Positions 27,687 through 34,242 are shown, counted from the first letter of the stretch. The stretch: DNA of 35,493 bases from Gallibacterium anatis DSM 16844 = F 149 (GCF_000379785.1 NZ_KB903683.1:1-35493); one strand, 5' to 3'. Numbers and translations are program-made. The notes: generated by a model not told the origin, from the letters alone.

Positions 27687-28679
27687 ATGAAAAACAGAGC
27701 AAAAATTAATCAGATTATTTCAGAAATTTTTAATGATTACAGCAGCCAACCCATATCCAACATTTATGAGCATTTAGAAACAGGAAAACAGGGTGGAATT
27801 GAGTTTATCAAAACCCTATTCTCTAAATCAGACTTTTTTAATCAAATTAATCTTGTTTTAGCGAATAACTTACAAGGAAATAAATTTAAAGGAGTCATAA
27901 CAAGCCCAGCAACAGGAAGAAGAGAGGCTCGACAAAGCGCAAATTTAGGTTCAGACGGCTTTAAATTTGAATTGCAAGAGGTCGATACTGGCGTTGCTTT
28001 TAGCTGGAATCATTTGGACAGTCTAGCTGATTTGTATGAGAAAGATTTAAAAAATGAATATCTAGAACGCATTTTATCCACTATCGTTTTTGATATTTTG
28101 CAGATTGGCTGGAATGGGAAAAATTCCGCTTTAATGACTGAAAATACAGACTTATCCGATGTTGATAAAGGATGGTTAAAATTATTTGAGGAACAGAAAC
28201 CGGAAAACATTATCCAACAAGGAAAAGAACAAAATATTATAAAGGTTTTTGGCGAAAATGCGGATTATAAAACATTGTCCGAACTGGCTTTTGCATTAAA
28301 AAGCAAGCTATTACCACATCACCAACAAAGAAATGATCTATTTCTTATGATTGGAAAAGATTTAATTTCAAAGCAAGAAAATTTATTAATAGATACAAGT
28401 AAAGCTATTCACAATGCAGAGCTTGAATCTATTAAATTTCAAAACGTTATAGCCGGTTTACCAGTTATCACTCCGCCGAATTTTCCGGCAAAAGGCACAG
28501 CAATTACAACATTATCTAATTTAAGTTTCTATATTGATCCAATAAGTTGCAGATTTTCAATAAAAAATGATGAAGAAAAGAAACAGCTTATTTATCGCTT
28601 TTATCGTCGTCAGTGCTATGTTGTTGAGGATTTAAATTTAATGGCAGCAGTAAATGAAAAAAATATTATTTTAAGTTAG
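27687..28679 (+). CDS. Major capsid protein, P2 gpN family
   Basis: A 330-aa HK97-fold capsid protein of the phage P2 gpN type (gpN is 357 aa). Corresponding blocks in order: FFNQINLVLANNLQGNKFKG (about 50-70), GVAFSWNHLDSLADLY (P2 has a similar hinge to LWARYQDF), FDILQIGWNGKNSA (P2 FIMAGFNG), LSDVDKGWLKLFEEQKPENI (P2 DVAVGWLQKYRNEAP), FGENADYKTLSEL, LFLMIGKDLI, VIAGLPVITPPNFPAKGTAI (P2 IGNLPAVRVPYFPADAMLI), LSNLSFYIDPISCRFSIKN and CYVVEDLNLMAAVNEKNI. GGAGAAG precedes the ATG. No scaffold-protease, portal, terminase or completion gene lies nearby, which is unusual. Confidence 0.9.
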   Translation: MKNRAKINQIISEIFNDYSSQPISNIYEHLETGKQGGIEFIKTLFSKSDFFNQINLVLANNLQGNKFKGVITSPATGRREARQSANLGSDGFKFELQEVDTGVAFSWNHLDSLADLYEKDLKNEYLERILSTIVFDILQIGWNGKNSALMTENTDLSDVDKGWLKLFEEQKPENIIQQGKEQNIIKVFGENADYKTLSELAFALKSKLLPHHQQRNDLFLMIGKDLISKQENLLIDTSKAIHNAELESIKFQNVIAGLPVITPPNFPAKGTAITTLSNLSFYIDPISCRFSIKNDEEKKQLIYRFYRRQCYVVEDLNLMAAVNEKNIILS

Positions 28680-28690
28680 CCGGAGGAAAA

Positions 28691-28879
28691 ATGGAAACAA
28701 AGTTATTAACAATGAAAGAAGTCACGAAGATTGGTATTGGCAGCAAATCAACAATTTATAAATTATTAAAAAATGGCGATTTTCCAAAACCGATTAAATA
28801 TGGTCGCTATAACAGATGGTCGCTATCTGATATTCAAGATTGGATAGCGAAAAATAACCCGAATAAGTCAATTAATTAA
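28691..28879 (+). CDS. AlpA-family regulator (second copy)
   Basis: A 62-aa AlpA-type protein: LTMKEVTKIGIGSKSTIYKL is the HTH and RYNRWSLSDIQDWIAKNN the C-terminal part. GGAGG precedes the ATG, 11 bp after the capsid gene, so it is in the capsid operon. It differs strongly from the first AlpA (25408), so it is not a recent duplicate and may act at other sites or in excision. Confidence 0.85.
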   Translation: METKLLTMKEVTKIGIGSKSTIYKLLKNGDFPKPIKYGRYNRWSLSDIQDWIAKNNPNKSIN

Positions 28880-28890
28880 AGGCGGAAAGT

Positions 28891-29076
28891 ATGAATACAG
28901 CAAAAGAGCTATTAAAGGCATTCAATAAATTGCCTATTAAAGAGCAAGTTAACTTTGTCAGAATGATGACTAAGAACGAGGAAGAAAATGCGCAACATTT
29001 CAACGTTGCTAAAACAGGAGCGCAGAAATTAAGCGATGAACAGCGAAATAATAAAAAAATAAATTTTGCAGTTTAA
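28891..29076 (+). CDS. Small hypothetical protein
   Basis: Not recognised; 61 aa, helical N-terminal half (AKELLKAFNKLPIKEQVNFV), hydrophilic rest. Good ribosome site (GGCGGAAAG) and 11-bp spacing from alpA place it in the same operon as the capsid gene and the zinc-finger gene. Confidence 0.6.
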   Translation: MNTAKELLKAFNKLPIKEQVNFVRMMTKNEEENAQHFNVAKTGAQKLSDEQRNNKKINFAV

Positions 29077-29090
29077 GTAGGAGAGGGAAA

Positions 29091-29354
29091 GTGAAGCGGT
29101 TAAAAGGTTTATTGATTAAATGCCCTATATGCGGAAATGGTTTAAACATCAGGGACTCTCAAAGACCGAGCGCTTGCTTGACTCAAGCGAGCGTTTATTG
29201 CGCTGATTGTCATTTAAAAGGCGTGATTAATGCGGAACTTTCGCAAATTCAATTGGCTGAATTCCATTCAGTGGCAGACAACCACCAATGGCAACAGGAT
29301 GAAGAAATAAAAAAACGATTATTAAAAAAAAGCGCAATCACCAAAAACCGTTGA
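29091..29354 (+). CDS. Second Ogr/Delta-like zinc-finger protein
   Basis: An 87-aa protein starting with GTG (GGAGAGGG upstream). Cysteines are spaced C-x2-C-x22-C-x2-C (CPIC ... CADC), with RDSQ and VYC before the second pair, like the R-x-S and Y-x-C positions of Ogr. The second knuckle has two instead of four residues between cysteines, so it is a diverged relative of Ogr/Delta or an independent zinc ribbon. The C-terminal 45 residues are polar and basic. Co-transcribed with the capsid gene, which would suit a late activator or a transcription partner. Confidence 0.6.
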   Translation: MKRLKGLLIKCPICGNGLNIRDSQRPSACLTQASVYCADCHLKGVINAELSQIQLAEFHSVADNHQWQQDEEIKKRLLKKSAITKNR

Positions 29355-29488
29355 TGATTGCACTGTTACTTTTATCCTTTTTAACTTGTATGGTTGTTGT
29401 TTGAACGAACAACGGATCTAATTATATGATAAATAACAAAAAAAGCTACTGTTTTGCTTTAAAAACAGAAAATAATATTAATTTATAC

Positions 29489-29518
29489 TTGACAAAAAAA
29501 TATAAACCACGTTATTTT
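29489..29518 (+). promoter_or_regulatory. Promoter of the first C4-type RNA
   Basis: TTGACA (29489-29494), 18-bp spacer, TATTTT (29513-29518). Transcription would start near 29525, at the first RNA hairpin. Confidence 0.6.
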
Positions 29519-29522
29519 ACGA

Positions 29523-29603
29523 ACGCTTTCACAAAATCGAAAGCCAGCCGTGACAAGCTGAATATTTTACAGGCGAACAGCACGCCAAAACGTGCTTTTT
29601 TTG
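29523..29603 (+). ncRNA. C4/P4-CI-type antisense RNA, copy 1
   Basis: About 80 nt. CTTTC (29526-29530) pairs with GAAAG (29539-29543), a pairing element GTGACAA follows at 29550-29556, and AGCACG/CGTGCT (29579-29584/29591-29596) with six T forms a terminator hairpin. Arrangement and size match the C4 RNA of phages P1/P7 and the CI RNA of P4, which pair with the leader of their own operon and force early termination. GTGACAA is complementary to TTGTCAC at 29710-29716, and CACGCCA (29582-29588 region) to TGGCGTG at 29658-29664. Confidence 0.75.
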
Positions 29604-29657
29604 TTCGTAGATTTCACACACCCCAAGAAAACCGCCTAGCGGTAATTCAATCTATGA

Positions 29658-29760
29658 TGGCGTGTAGTGGGCAACCCTTTGCGGTTGGCTGCTTTCCTGT
29701 AAAGGCAGTTTGTCACCCTGCTACACGCTATCGCCAATCCGTGACAAGTTTAGCGATAGC
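29658..29760 (+). promoter_or_regulatory. Target leader of C4 RNA copy 1
   Basis: Contains TGGCGTG (29658-29664) and TTGTCAC (29710-29716), both complementary to the antisense RNA, and a stem GCTATCGC/GCGATAGC (29727-29734/29753-29760) whose loop shows GTGACAA (29741-29747), a copy of the antisense element. TTGTCAC can pair either with this local copy or with the small RNA, giving a switchable structure. It lies just before the ribosome site of the short Icd-like frame. Confidence 0.6.
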
Positions 29761-29791
29761 CCTTGAACAATTATTTACAGGACTATTAGCA

Positions 29792-29935
29792 ATGATCTAT
29801 AAATTCTTATTGCTAGGCACACGCCTACACATTTCAACCTATGCCAACAGCGAGGCAAAAGCACGCCAATTTTTAAATTTACCCCGTGATAAAGCTATTT
29901 TTATCGCAAGAATTAAGGGGGGAAATTATGCGTAA
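29792..29935 (+). CDS. Icd-like short protein, copy 1
   Basis: A 47-aa frame starting MIYKFLLLGTRLHI with AGGA 9 nt upstream. Its place, right after a C4-type RNA and its target leader, matches icd of phage P1 (73 aa, inhibits host cell division), and databases name such frames Icd-like or Ash. A longer frame open from 29426 reads through the RNA gene and its terminator and is not considered a real protein. The frame runs into the promoter of module 2. Cell-division inhibition is a family label, not shown here. Confidence 0.5.
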   Translation: MIYKFLLLGTRLHISTYANSEAKARQFLNLPRDKAIFIARIKGGNYA

Positions 29936-29942
29936 TTTAGCC

Positions 29943-29972
29943 TTGACAAACTCACCTAAACCAGCTTACACT
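29943..29972 (+). promoter_or_regulatory. Promoter of the second C4-type RNA
   Basis: TTGACA (29943-29948), 18-bp spacer, TACACT (29967-29972). Same spacing as in module 1. Confidence 0.65.
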
Positions 29973-29973
29973 T

Positions 29974-30057
29974 GCCACGCTTTCGCAAAATCGAAAGCCA
30001 GCCGTGGAAAGCTGAATAAACCAGAGGCGAACAGCACGCCAACCCGTGCTTTTTTTG
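29974..30057 (+). ncRNA. C4/P4-CI-type antisense RNA, copy 2
   Basis: About 80 nt. CCACG-CTTTCG (29975-29985) pairs with CGAAAG (29992-29997) and, across a CCAGC bulge, CGTGG (30003-30007). The pairing element GTGGAAA is at 30004-30010. The terminator is AGCACG/CGTGCT (30033-30038/30045-30050) plus T-run. GTGGAAA is complementary to TTTCCAC at 30164-30170 of its own leader, not to the TTGTCAC of module 1. Confidence 0.8.
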
Positions 30058-30094
30058 TTCGTAATTTTCGCACACCTAAAGAACACCAATTTAA

Positions 30095-30213
30095 GGCGTG
30101 TTCATCAATGGTAGGGCGTAATAGGCACGCTTTAAGCGTGGCTAGTTTTCCTTTGGTACTAGTTTTCCACCCTGTTACGCTCTACCGCCAATCCGTGGAA
30201 AGATTAGCGGTAG
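30095..30213 (+). promoter_or_regulatory. Target leader of C4 RNA copy 2
   Basis: GGCGTG (30095-30100) and TTTCCAC (30164-30170) are complementary to the small RNA. The stem CTACCGC/GCGGTAG (30182-30188/30207-30213) shows GTGGAAA in its loop (30195-30201). Same layout as module 1 with paired base changes in both stems. Confidence 0.65.
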
Positions 30214-30245
30214 TCTTTGAAAAATTACCCAAAGGACTATCAACA

Positions 30246-30449
30246 ATGATCTATCAATTCAAAGCCGTGAGCCGTTTTGACTTACGCAATACCCAAAAAC
30301 CAATCTCACTATTCCCACGTTATACGCTGAAAATTAACGCCGAAACGTTAAGTCAGGCAGTTGCAAAAGTTAGCCCATTTTTTGTTGTGTTAAATGTATA
30401 TAACACCGGCAAAAATGGCGTTAGTACTTTCCACAAATTGGCTAAATAA
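30246..30449 (+). CDS. Icd-like short protein, copy 2
   Basis: A 67-aa frame, MIYQFKAVSRFDLRNTQKPI onward, with AAAGGA 9 nt upstream; P1 Icd is 73 aa. The first residues match copy 1 (MIYxF), the rest does not. The longer frame open from 29886 passes through the antisense RNA and is rejected as a protein. It is 10 bp before the next small gene, so translation of this frame probably protects the downstream replication operon from premature termination when the antisense RNA is absent. Confidence 0.6.
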   Translation: MIYQFKAVSRFDLRNTQKPISLFPRYTLKINAETLSQAVAKVSPFFVVLNVYNTGKNGVSTFHKLAK

Positions 30450-30459
30450 GGCGGTAACT

Positions 30460-30666
30460 ATGATCACTGAAAAAATTACATTAGCCAATGGCGCAGTTAT
30501 TGAATTTTTCGCACCTGATTTGGAACAAATGCGCAATTTATTTCCAGATTATGATTACTTTAAGGCAATGAAAGAAGCGCGCAAGCAAAAGCGAGAAATT
30601 GCAAAGAAAAGAAAAAGACAGCTACAACAACAGAAACAAGCAAGAAGAAAAGCGAGGGGGGAATGA
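30460..30666 (+). CDS. Small basic protein
   Basis: Not recognised; 68 aa from ATG 30460 (GGCGG upstream). The first half is TLANGAVIEFFAPDLEQMRN, mixed beta/helix; the last 30 residues are nearly all Lys, Arg and Gln in a helix, so nucleic-acid binding is likely. It ends ATGA-overlapped with the next gene. Upstream in-frame ATG 30394 lies inside the Icd-like frame. Confidence 0.65.
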   Translation: MITEKITLANGAVIEFFAPDLEQMRNLFPDYDYFKAMKEARKQKREIAKKRKRQLQQQKQARRKARGE

Positions 30667-30905
30667 TGGATACACAAAATAATTTTAAAGAGCTTTATAA
30701 CTTATCAGAAGAAGTAGCGACAAGCCTTTCAGTCATAAAAGACGTTTTAATGTTGGCTGAAGAAATTATTATTTACGACCCCAAAAATGCAACAGGGAAA
30801 ATACAGTCATTGCTGATGTCGCAAGTACCCTATATGGAAAAAGCGGAGGCTATGTGCAGTGATTTAGTTAAGAGTTTATACAGTTTAGCTAATCAAAATA
30901 AATAA
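30663..30905 (+). CDS. Small hypothetical helical protein
   Basis: Not recognised; 80 aa (or 79 from the second ATG at 30666), GGGGGA ribosome site, all-helical and acidic in look, with YNLSEEVATSLSVIKDVLML at the start. Overlaps the previous gene by 4 bp, so it is coupled to it and to the replication gene that follows 66 bp later. Confidence 0.65.
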   Translation: MMDTQNNFKELYNLSEEVATSLSVIKDVLMLAEEIIIYDPKNATGKIQSLLMSQVPYMEKAEAMCSDLVKSLYSLANQNK

Positions 30906-30970
30906 TATTTAATAAGGCGTTGTTGTTCTGTTTCAGGGCAACAACGCTATTTTTTAAAGAAGGTATTATG

Positions 30971-33145
30971 ATGAACGGAAAACTAAAAAAAGCCCCTTTT
31001 TTAAAAGATCAACCGAATGCACCGCTTGATGAAATGATCATTTTAGCCGGTAGCGAGGCGTGGCAAGCGTGGGGAAATGGAAACGGGCAATATTGGCATT
31101 TATTAACGGAACGAATAAGAAGCGATTACAAGCAAAAGCCAGTAATTTTAGGTTATGACCAGTTGCAAGATTTGAGACTTTTTAGAATTGCGCCGGAAAA
31201 TCAAAAAGCGATCCGTATCGCTCAATATGGCACGTTAAGCAGTGATCAAATTGATAGTATTTGCATTAACCTAGCCAAGCACACCGAAGCCGACAGCGTG
31301 TTGTTATGCAACAATGTAGGCGAATTAGAACAAGACTTAAGCGGTTATATTAAAAGAATTAGAGAGGGCGACAGCGTAGCGGAAACCGTGCAAAAAATGA
31401 CAATGCCGGAAATTGAAGATAAAACGTTGCCTTATATCGAATATCGAGATGGCAAGTTAAGCGGTTTATATTATGTTGTTCCTAAAACAGATAAAGAAGG
31501 CGATATTATCAACGAAAAAGCAACGTGGCTTTGTGATAATCTTGCTATTGTTGGCCGTGGAATCAATCAAAATAACCATTTTTACTATATATTTGAATGG
31601 AAGCACGCACTAAATAAAACCATTGTTAGGGAAGCTATTCCAGCAGCTGATTTAGGCAAGGCGCAAGCGTGGGATCATTTTAAAAATAACGGTTTGAGAA
31701 TGTCCGCTTGTGAACAGTTAAAGCAGCTTGTTGATTATTTTCACGCCAAAGGCGAATGTACTCAAAATTGGATTGTAACCAATATGACCGGATGGCAAGG
31801 CGGTGCTTATTTATTACCGAATGGCGAGATTATAGGCAACCCAAGCCAGCCAATCGCATTCACAGCTAAAAGCGCAAGCAAGCACGGCTACAGCACCGCC
31901 GGCACGTTGGAAAGTTGGCAAAATGAAATAGGGCGTTATGTTGTAGGCAATGCCACGATGATGTTAGGCGTTGCCACCGCGTTGGCGAGTCCTCTTCTAA
32001 ATTTACTTAACGCCGAGCCGTTTGGCGTTCACCTTTACAACCAATCAAGCAAAGGCAAAACAACCACCTTGAATATTGCTAATAGCGTTTATGGCAACCC
32101 GAAAGAAATTATTTTAACGTGGAACACCACACCGCAAGGCATTAACAACGAAGCAACCGCAAGGAATGATGGATTTATCACGCTTGACGAGTTAGGGCAA
32201 GCCAAGCGATTTTATGAAGTTGAAAATATCGCATATTCACTATTTAACGGCAGCGGACGCATTCAGGGAATGAAAGAGGGCGGAAACCAAGAGATCAACC
32301 GCTGGAAAATCACCGCTTTATCAACCGGCGAAAAAGACCTTGAAACCTACTTGCAAAGCAAAGGTATAGCTATCAACGCCGGTCAATTGGTGCGCTTGCT
32401 CAATATTCCTATTTCAGAGCCGGCGCAATTAGGCGAATTCACCAACCAAAAAGCACACGCCGACCACCTCAATGAAATGGCGTTAAAAAATTATGGCGTG
32501 ATAGGGCGCAAATGGATCGCTTTTTTAACAGAGAATAAAGCGTTAGTAGCGGAAACTTATAAAGCCTATAATCAACAATGGCTTAATAGATTACCGGCAG
32601 AAGCCAGCTCACAAGTGCAAAGAGTTGCCAGCCGTTTTGCTATTTTAGAAACCGCCTTGCAATTAGCCGCTAATTTGACGTTATGGAACGAAAAACAGAA
32701 CAGCGAAGCATTAATAAAATGTTTTAATGATTGGCTTTCTGATTTTGGCACGAATAACCGAGAAAAGACGGTTATTCCTGAACAGTTGCTAGGCTGGATT
32801 TTTGAAAACAGAGATAGCCGATTTATTGAATATCCATTTAAACCGATAGAAAGCCCAATCAAGAACACCGCAGGTTATAGAATATTGGCAAGGCAAAACA
32901 CAGAGGAACAGGAACATTTTTATATTTATCCAAAAGCCTTTAAGGAAGCGTTGGGCGAATATCCGTTAAAAATCGCTTGCCCTATTTTGGCTGATGTTGG
33001 GATGTTGGCTAAAGGAACTGAAAAAGACCGTGAATATTTGGTTAGATTGCCAAAACATTTAGATGAACGAAGACCAAGAGTTTATCTTGTTTATCCGGTA
33101 GAAGTCGAGGAACAAGAAACGCCACAAAATGAAACAAATAATTAA
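30971..33145 (+). CDS. DUF927 helicase/primase-like replication protein
   Basis: A 724-aa protein of the DUF927 group, large SF2/SF3-like ATPases found as replication proteins of satellites and prophages. The DUF927 core is about residues 160-450: GWQGGAYLLPNGEIIG, STAGTLESWQNEIGRYVVGN, Walker A region LYNQSSKGKTTTLNIANSVY (lysine near 363) and Walker B FITLDE (about 402-407). The Walker A has Asn where most members have Gly. The role is likely unwinding and priming at the satellite origin, which may be the repeat array just downstream. AAGAAGG is 7 nt before this ATG; ATG 30968 and the longer frame from 30920 are less likely. Base composition is closer to the host than the AT-rich left half. 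Confidence 0.85.
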   Translation: MNGKLKKAPFLKDQPNAPLDEMIILAGSEAWQAWGNGNGQYWHLLTERIRSDYKQKPVILGYDQLQDLRLFRIAPENQKAIRIAQYGTLSSDQIDSICINLAKHTEADSVLLCNNVGELEQDLSGYIKRIREGDSVAETVQKMTMPEIEDKTLPYIEYRDGKLSGLYYVVPKTDKEGDIINEKATWLCDNLAIVGRGINQNNHFYYIFEWKHALNKTIVREAIPAADLGKAQAWDHFKNNGLRMSACEQLKQLVDYFHAKGECTQNWIVTNMTGWQGGAYLLPNGEIIGNPSQPIAFTAKSASKHGYSTAGTLESWQNEIGRYVVGNATMMLGVATALASPLLNLLNAEPFGVHLYNQSSKGKTTTLNIANSVYGNPKEIILTWNTTPQGINNEATARNDGFITLDELGQAKRFYEVENIAYSLFNGSGRIQGMKEGGNQEINRWKITALSTGEKDLETYLQSKGIAINAGQLVRLLNIPISEPAQLGEFTNQKAHADHLNEMALKNYGVIGRKWIAFLTENKALVAETYKAYNQQWLNRLPAEASSQVQRVASRFAILETALQLAANLTLWNEKQNSEALIKCFNDWLSDFGTNNREKTVIPEQLLGWIFENRDSRFIEYPFKPIESPIKNTAGYRILARQNTEEQEHFYIYPKAFKEALGEYPLKIACPILADVGMLAKGTEKDREYLVRLPKHLDERRPRVYLVYPVEVEEQETPQNETNN

Positions 33146-33154
33146 CATATCAAG

Positions 33155-33181
33155 AGCCGGCAAAAATGACCGGCTTTTTTA
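33155..33181 (+). terminator. Terminator of the replication operon
   Basis: AGCCGG, loop CAAAAATGA, CCGGCT and T-run. Confidence 0.85.
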
Positions 33182-33234
33182 TTGGCAGAACATCAAAAAT
33201 TTTCCCTCAAGATGTTAAATATATATGGTACATA

Positions 33235-33465
33235 TGGGATAATTGGGACAGATATAAATATATATAATAATATCAATAATTTATAACTTTTATTAAGTCC
33301 CAAAAGTTTCCCAATCCGTCCCAAGTGTCCTAAATTAAAAATTAACTTAAAACAGTGTCCTAAAAATTTTCCTATTGTGTCCTATATAAGATGGGACGGA
33401 AAAACGGATTTAACTAATTGATTATAAATATCTTTTTTTTCGTGTCCCATTTGCCCAGCGTCCCA
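33235..33465. repeat. Iteron-like GTCCCA/GTCCTA array, candidate origin
   Basis: Copies of GTCCYA: plus strand at 33297, 33318, 33327, 33357, 33379, 33444 and 33460, and reversed (TGGGAC) at 33244 and 33392; degenerate copies at 33235 (TGGGAT), 33308 and 33369. Several extend to GTGTCCYA. AT-rich DNA lies between and around. Position next to the replication gene resembles P4, where the alpha protein binds short iterons in ori and crr. Confidence 0.6.
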
Positions 33466-33622
33466 GCCGTTTTACACTCACCCAGCCGGAAACACTCAAG
33501 CAAGCAAAAACGCCAACATATCAACAGCACGAAAAAAGAAACATTTTTTTAACAAAAATAAATTTTTTGGCTGATATACATATTTTTTCTTTTTTGATAG
33601 GATCGCCCAATCAGAGGGGAAT

Positions 33623-33646
33623 TATTACTCCCCATTTAACTACCCA
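33623..33646. repeat. Right arm-type integrase sites
   Basis: TATTACTCCCCA (33623-33634) and TTTAACTACCCA (33635-33646) match the left 12-bp repeat TTTAACTCCCCA at 10 and 11 of 12 positions and are also in tandem. Confidence 0.6.
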
Positions 33647-33709
33647 ATACATTTAGAGTTGATAAATAAAGCGAATAAAATCAATAAGTTATCATTAAAG
33701 ATTGAAGTT

Positions 33710-33727
33710 GCCCACGTTCGCCATTTT
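33710..33727. repeat. attR core (18-bp direct repeat, right)
   Basis: Same 18 bp as 23292-23309. Host sequence resumes after it and leads into tadA. Confidence 0.9.
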
Positions 33728-33756
33728 ATTAATTTATCCAATTAAATCAAATAGTT

Positions 33757-34242
33757 ATGTCTAATAAAGATCAGAAGTTTATGCAATATGCGCTAGCATT
33801 GGCGGATAACGCGGCGATGATGGGAGAGATTCCTGTCGGTGCAGTGCTGGTGGATGAGCAGGGTAATATTGTGGCGGAAGGCTGGAATCAATCGATCACT
33901 TTATCCGACCCGACTGCCCACGCCGAGATTATGGCTTTACGCCAAGCAGGGCAGAAATTGCAGAATTATCGGCTGTTGAATTTAACACTTTATGTAACGC
34001 TGGAGCCTTGCCCGATGTGTGCCGGCGCTATTTTACATAGCCGCATTAAACGCTTGGTGTTTGGTGCAAGCGACTATAAAACCGGAGCCATAGGTTCACG
34101 TTTTCATCTGTTTGAAGATTATCGAATGAATCACATTGTGGAAATTACTGCCGGCGTGTTGGCAGAGGAGTGTAGTGCCAAAATCAGTCAATTCTTTCAA
34201 AAAAGGCGAGCTGAACAGAAACAGGCAAAACAAACAAACTAA
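33757..34242 (+). CDS. tadA: tRNA adenosine(34) deaminase TadA
   Basis: Converts A34 to inosine in tRNA-Arg(ACG). It has 161 aa. Zinc and proton-relay motifs: HAE (His55, Glu57) in DPTAHAEIMAL and PCPMC (Cys85, Cys88) in LEPCPMCAGAI. Both cytidine-deaminase-family metal sites are intact. It is the first host gene after attR; the satellite therefore separates it from tRNA-Arg(CCU) and may have replaced sequence or promoters upstream. Confidence 0.96.
   Translation: MSNKDQKFMQYALALADNAAMMGEIPVGAVLVDEQGNIVAEGWNQSITLSDPTAHAEIMALRQAGQKLQNYRLLNLTLYVTLEPCPMCAGAILHSRIKRLVFGASDYKTGAIGSRFHLFEDYRMNHIVEITAGVLAEECSAKISQFFQKRRAEQKQAKQTN

Larger units (their letters stand above)
23292..33727. mobile_element. 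Integrated P4-like phage satellite, about 10.4 kb
   Basis: Bounded by an 18-bp direct repeat at 23292-23309 (in the tRNA-Arg 3' end) and 33710-33727. Its gene set is P4/P2-satellite-like: P4-type integrase, Ogr/Delta zinc finger, two AlpA regulators, P2 gpN-like capsid protein, C4/CI-type antisense RNAs with Icd-like frames, DUF927 replication protein and an iteron-like array. No portal, terminase, scaffold-protease or tail gene is present, so it cannot make virions by itself. Base composition is patchy: very AT-rich from about 24930 to 28880, near host level in the replication gene. Confidence 0.9.
33146..33756. other. 611-bp gene-free right end of the satellite
   Basis: No gene seen. In order: replication-operon terminator, an AT-rich stretch, the GTCCYA repeat array (33235-33465), a long A/T tract region (33535-33600), the right arm sites (33623-33646), attR (33710-33727), and 29 bp of host sequence before tadA. 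Confidence 0.7.

Noticed and set aside
29426-29791. N-terminal extension of the Icd-like frame, copy 1
   Set aside because: Passes through a promoter, an antisense RNA and a terminator; similarity to copy 2 is explained by RNA conservation.
29886-30245. N-terminal extension of the Icd-like frame, copy 2
   Set aside because: Same reason; internal ATG at 30246 has the ribosome site.
33235-33465. CRISPR array
   Set aside because: Repeat words are 6-8 bp with irregular spacing and both orientations; no long repeats or uniform spacers, and no cas genes.
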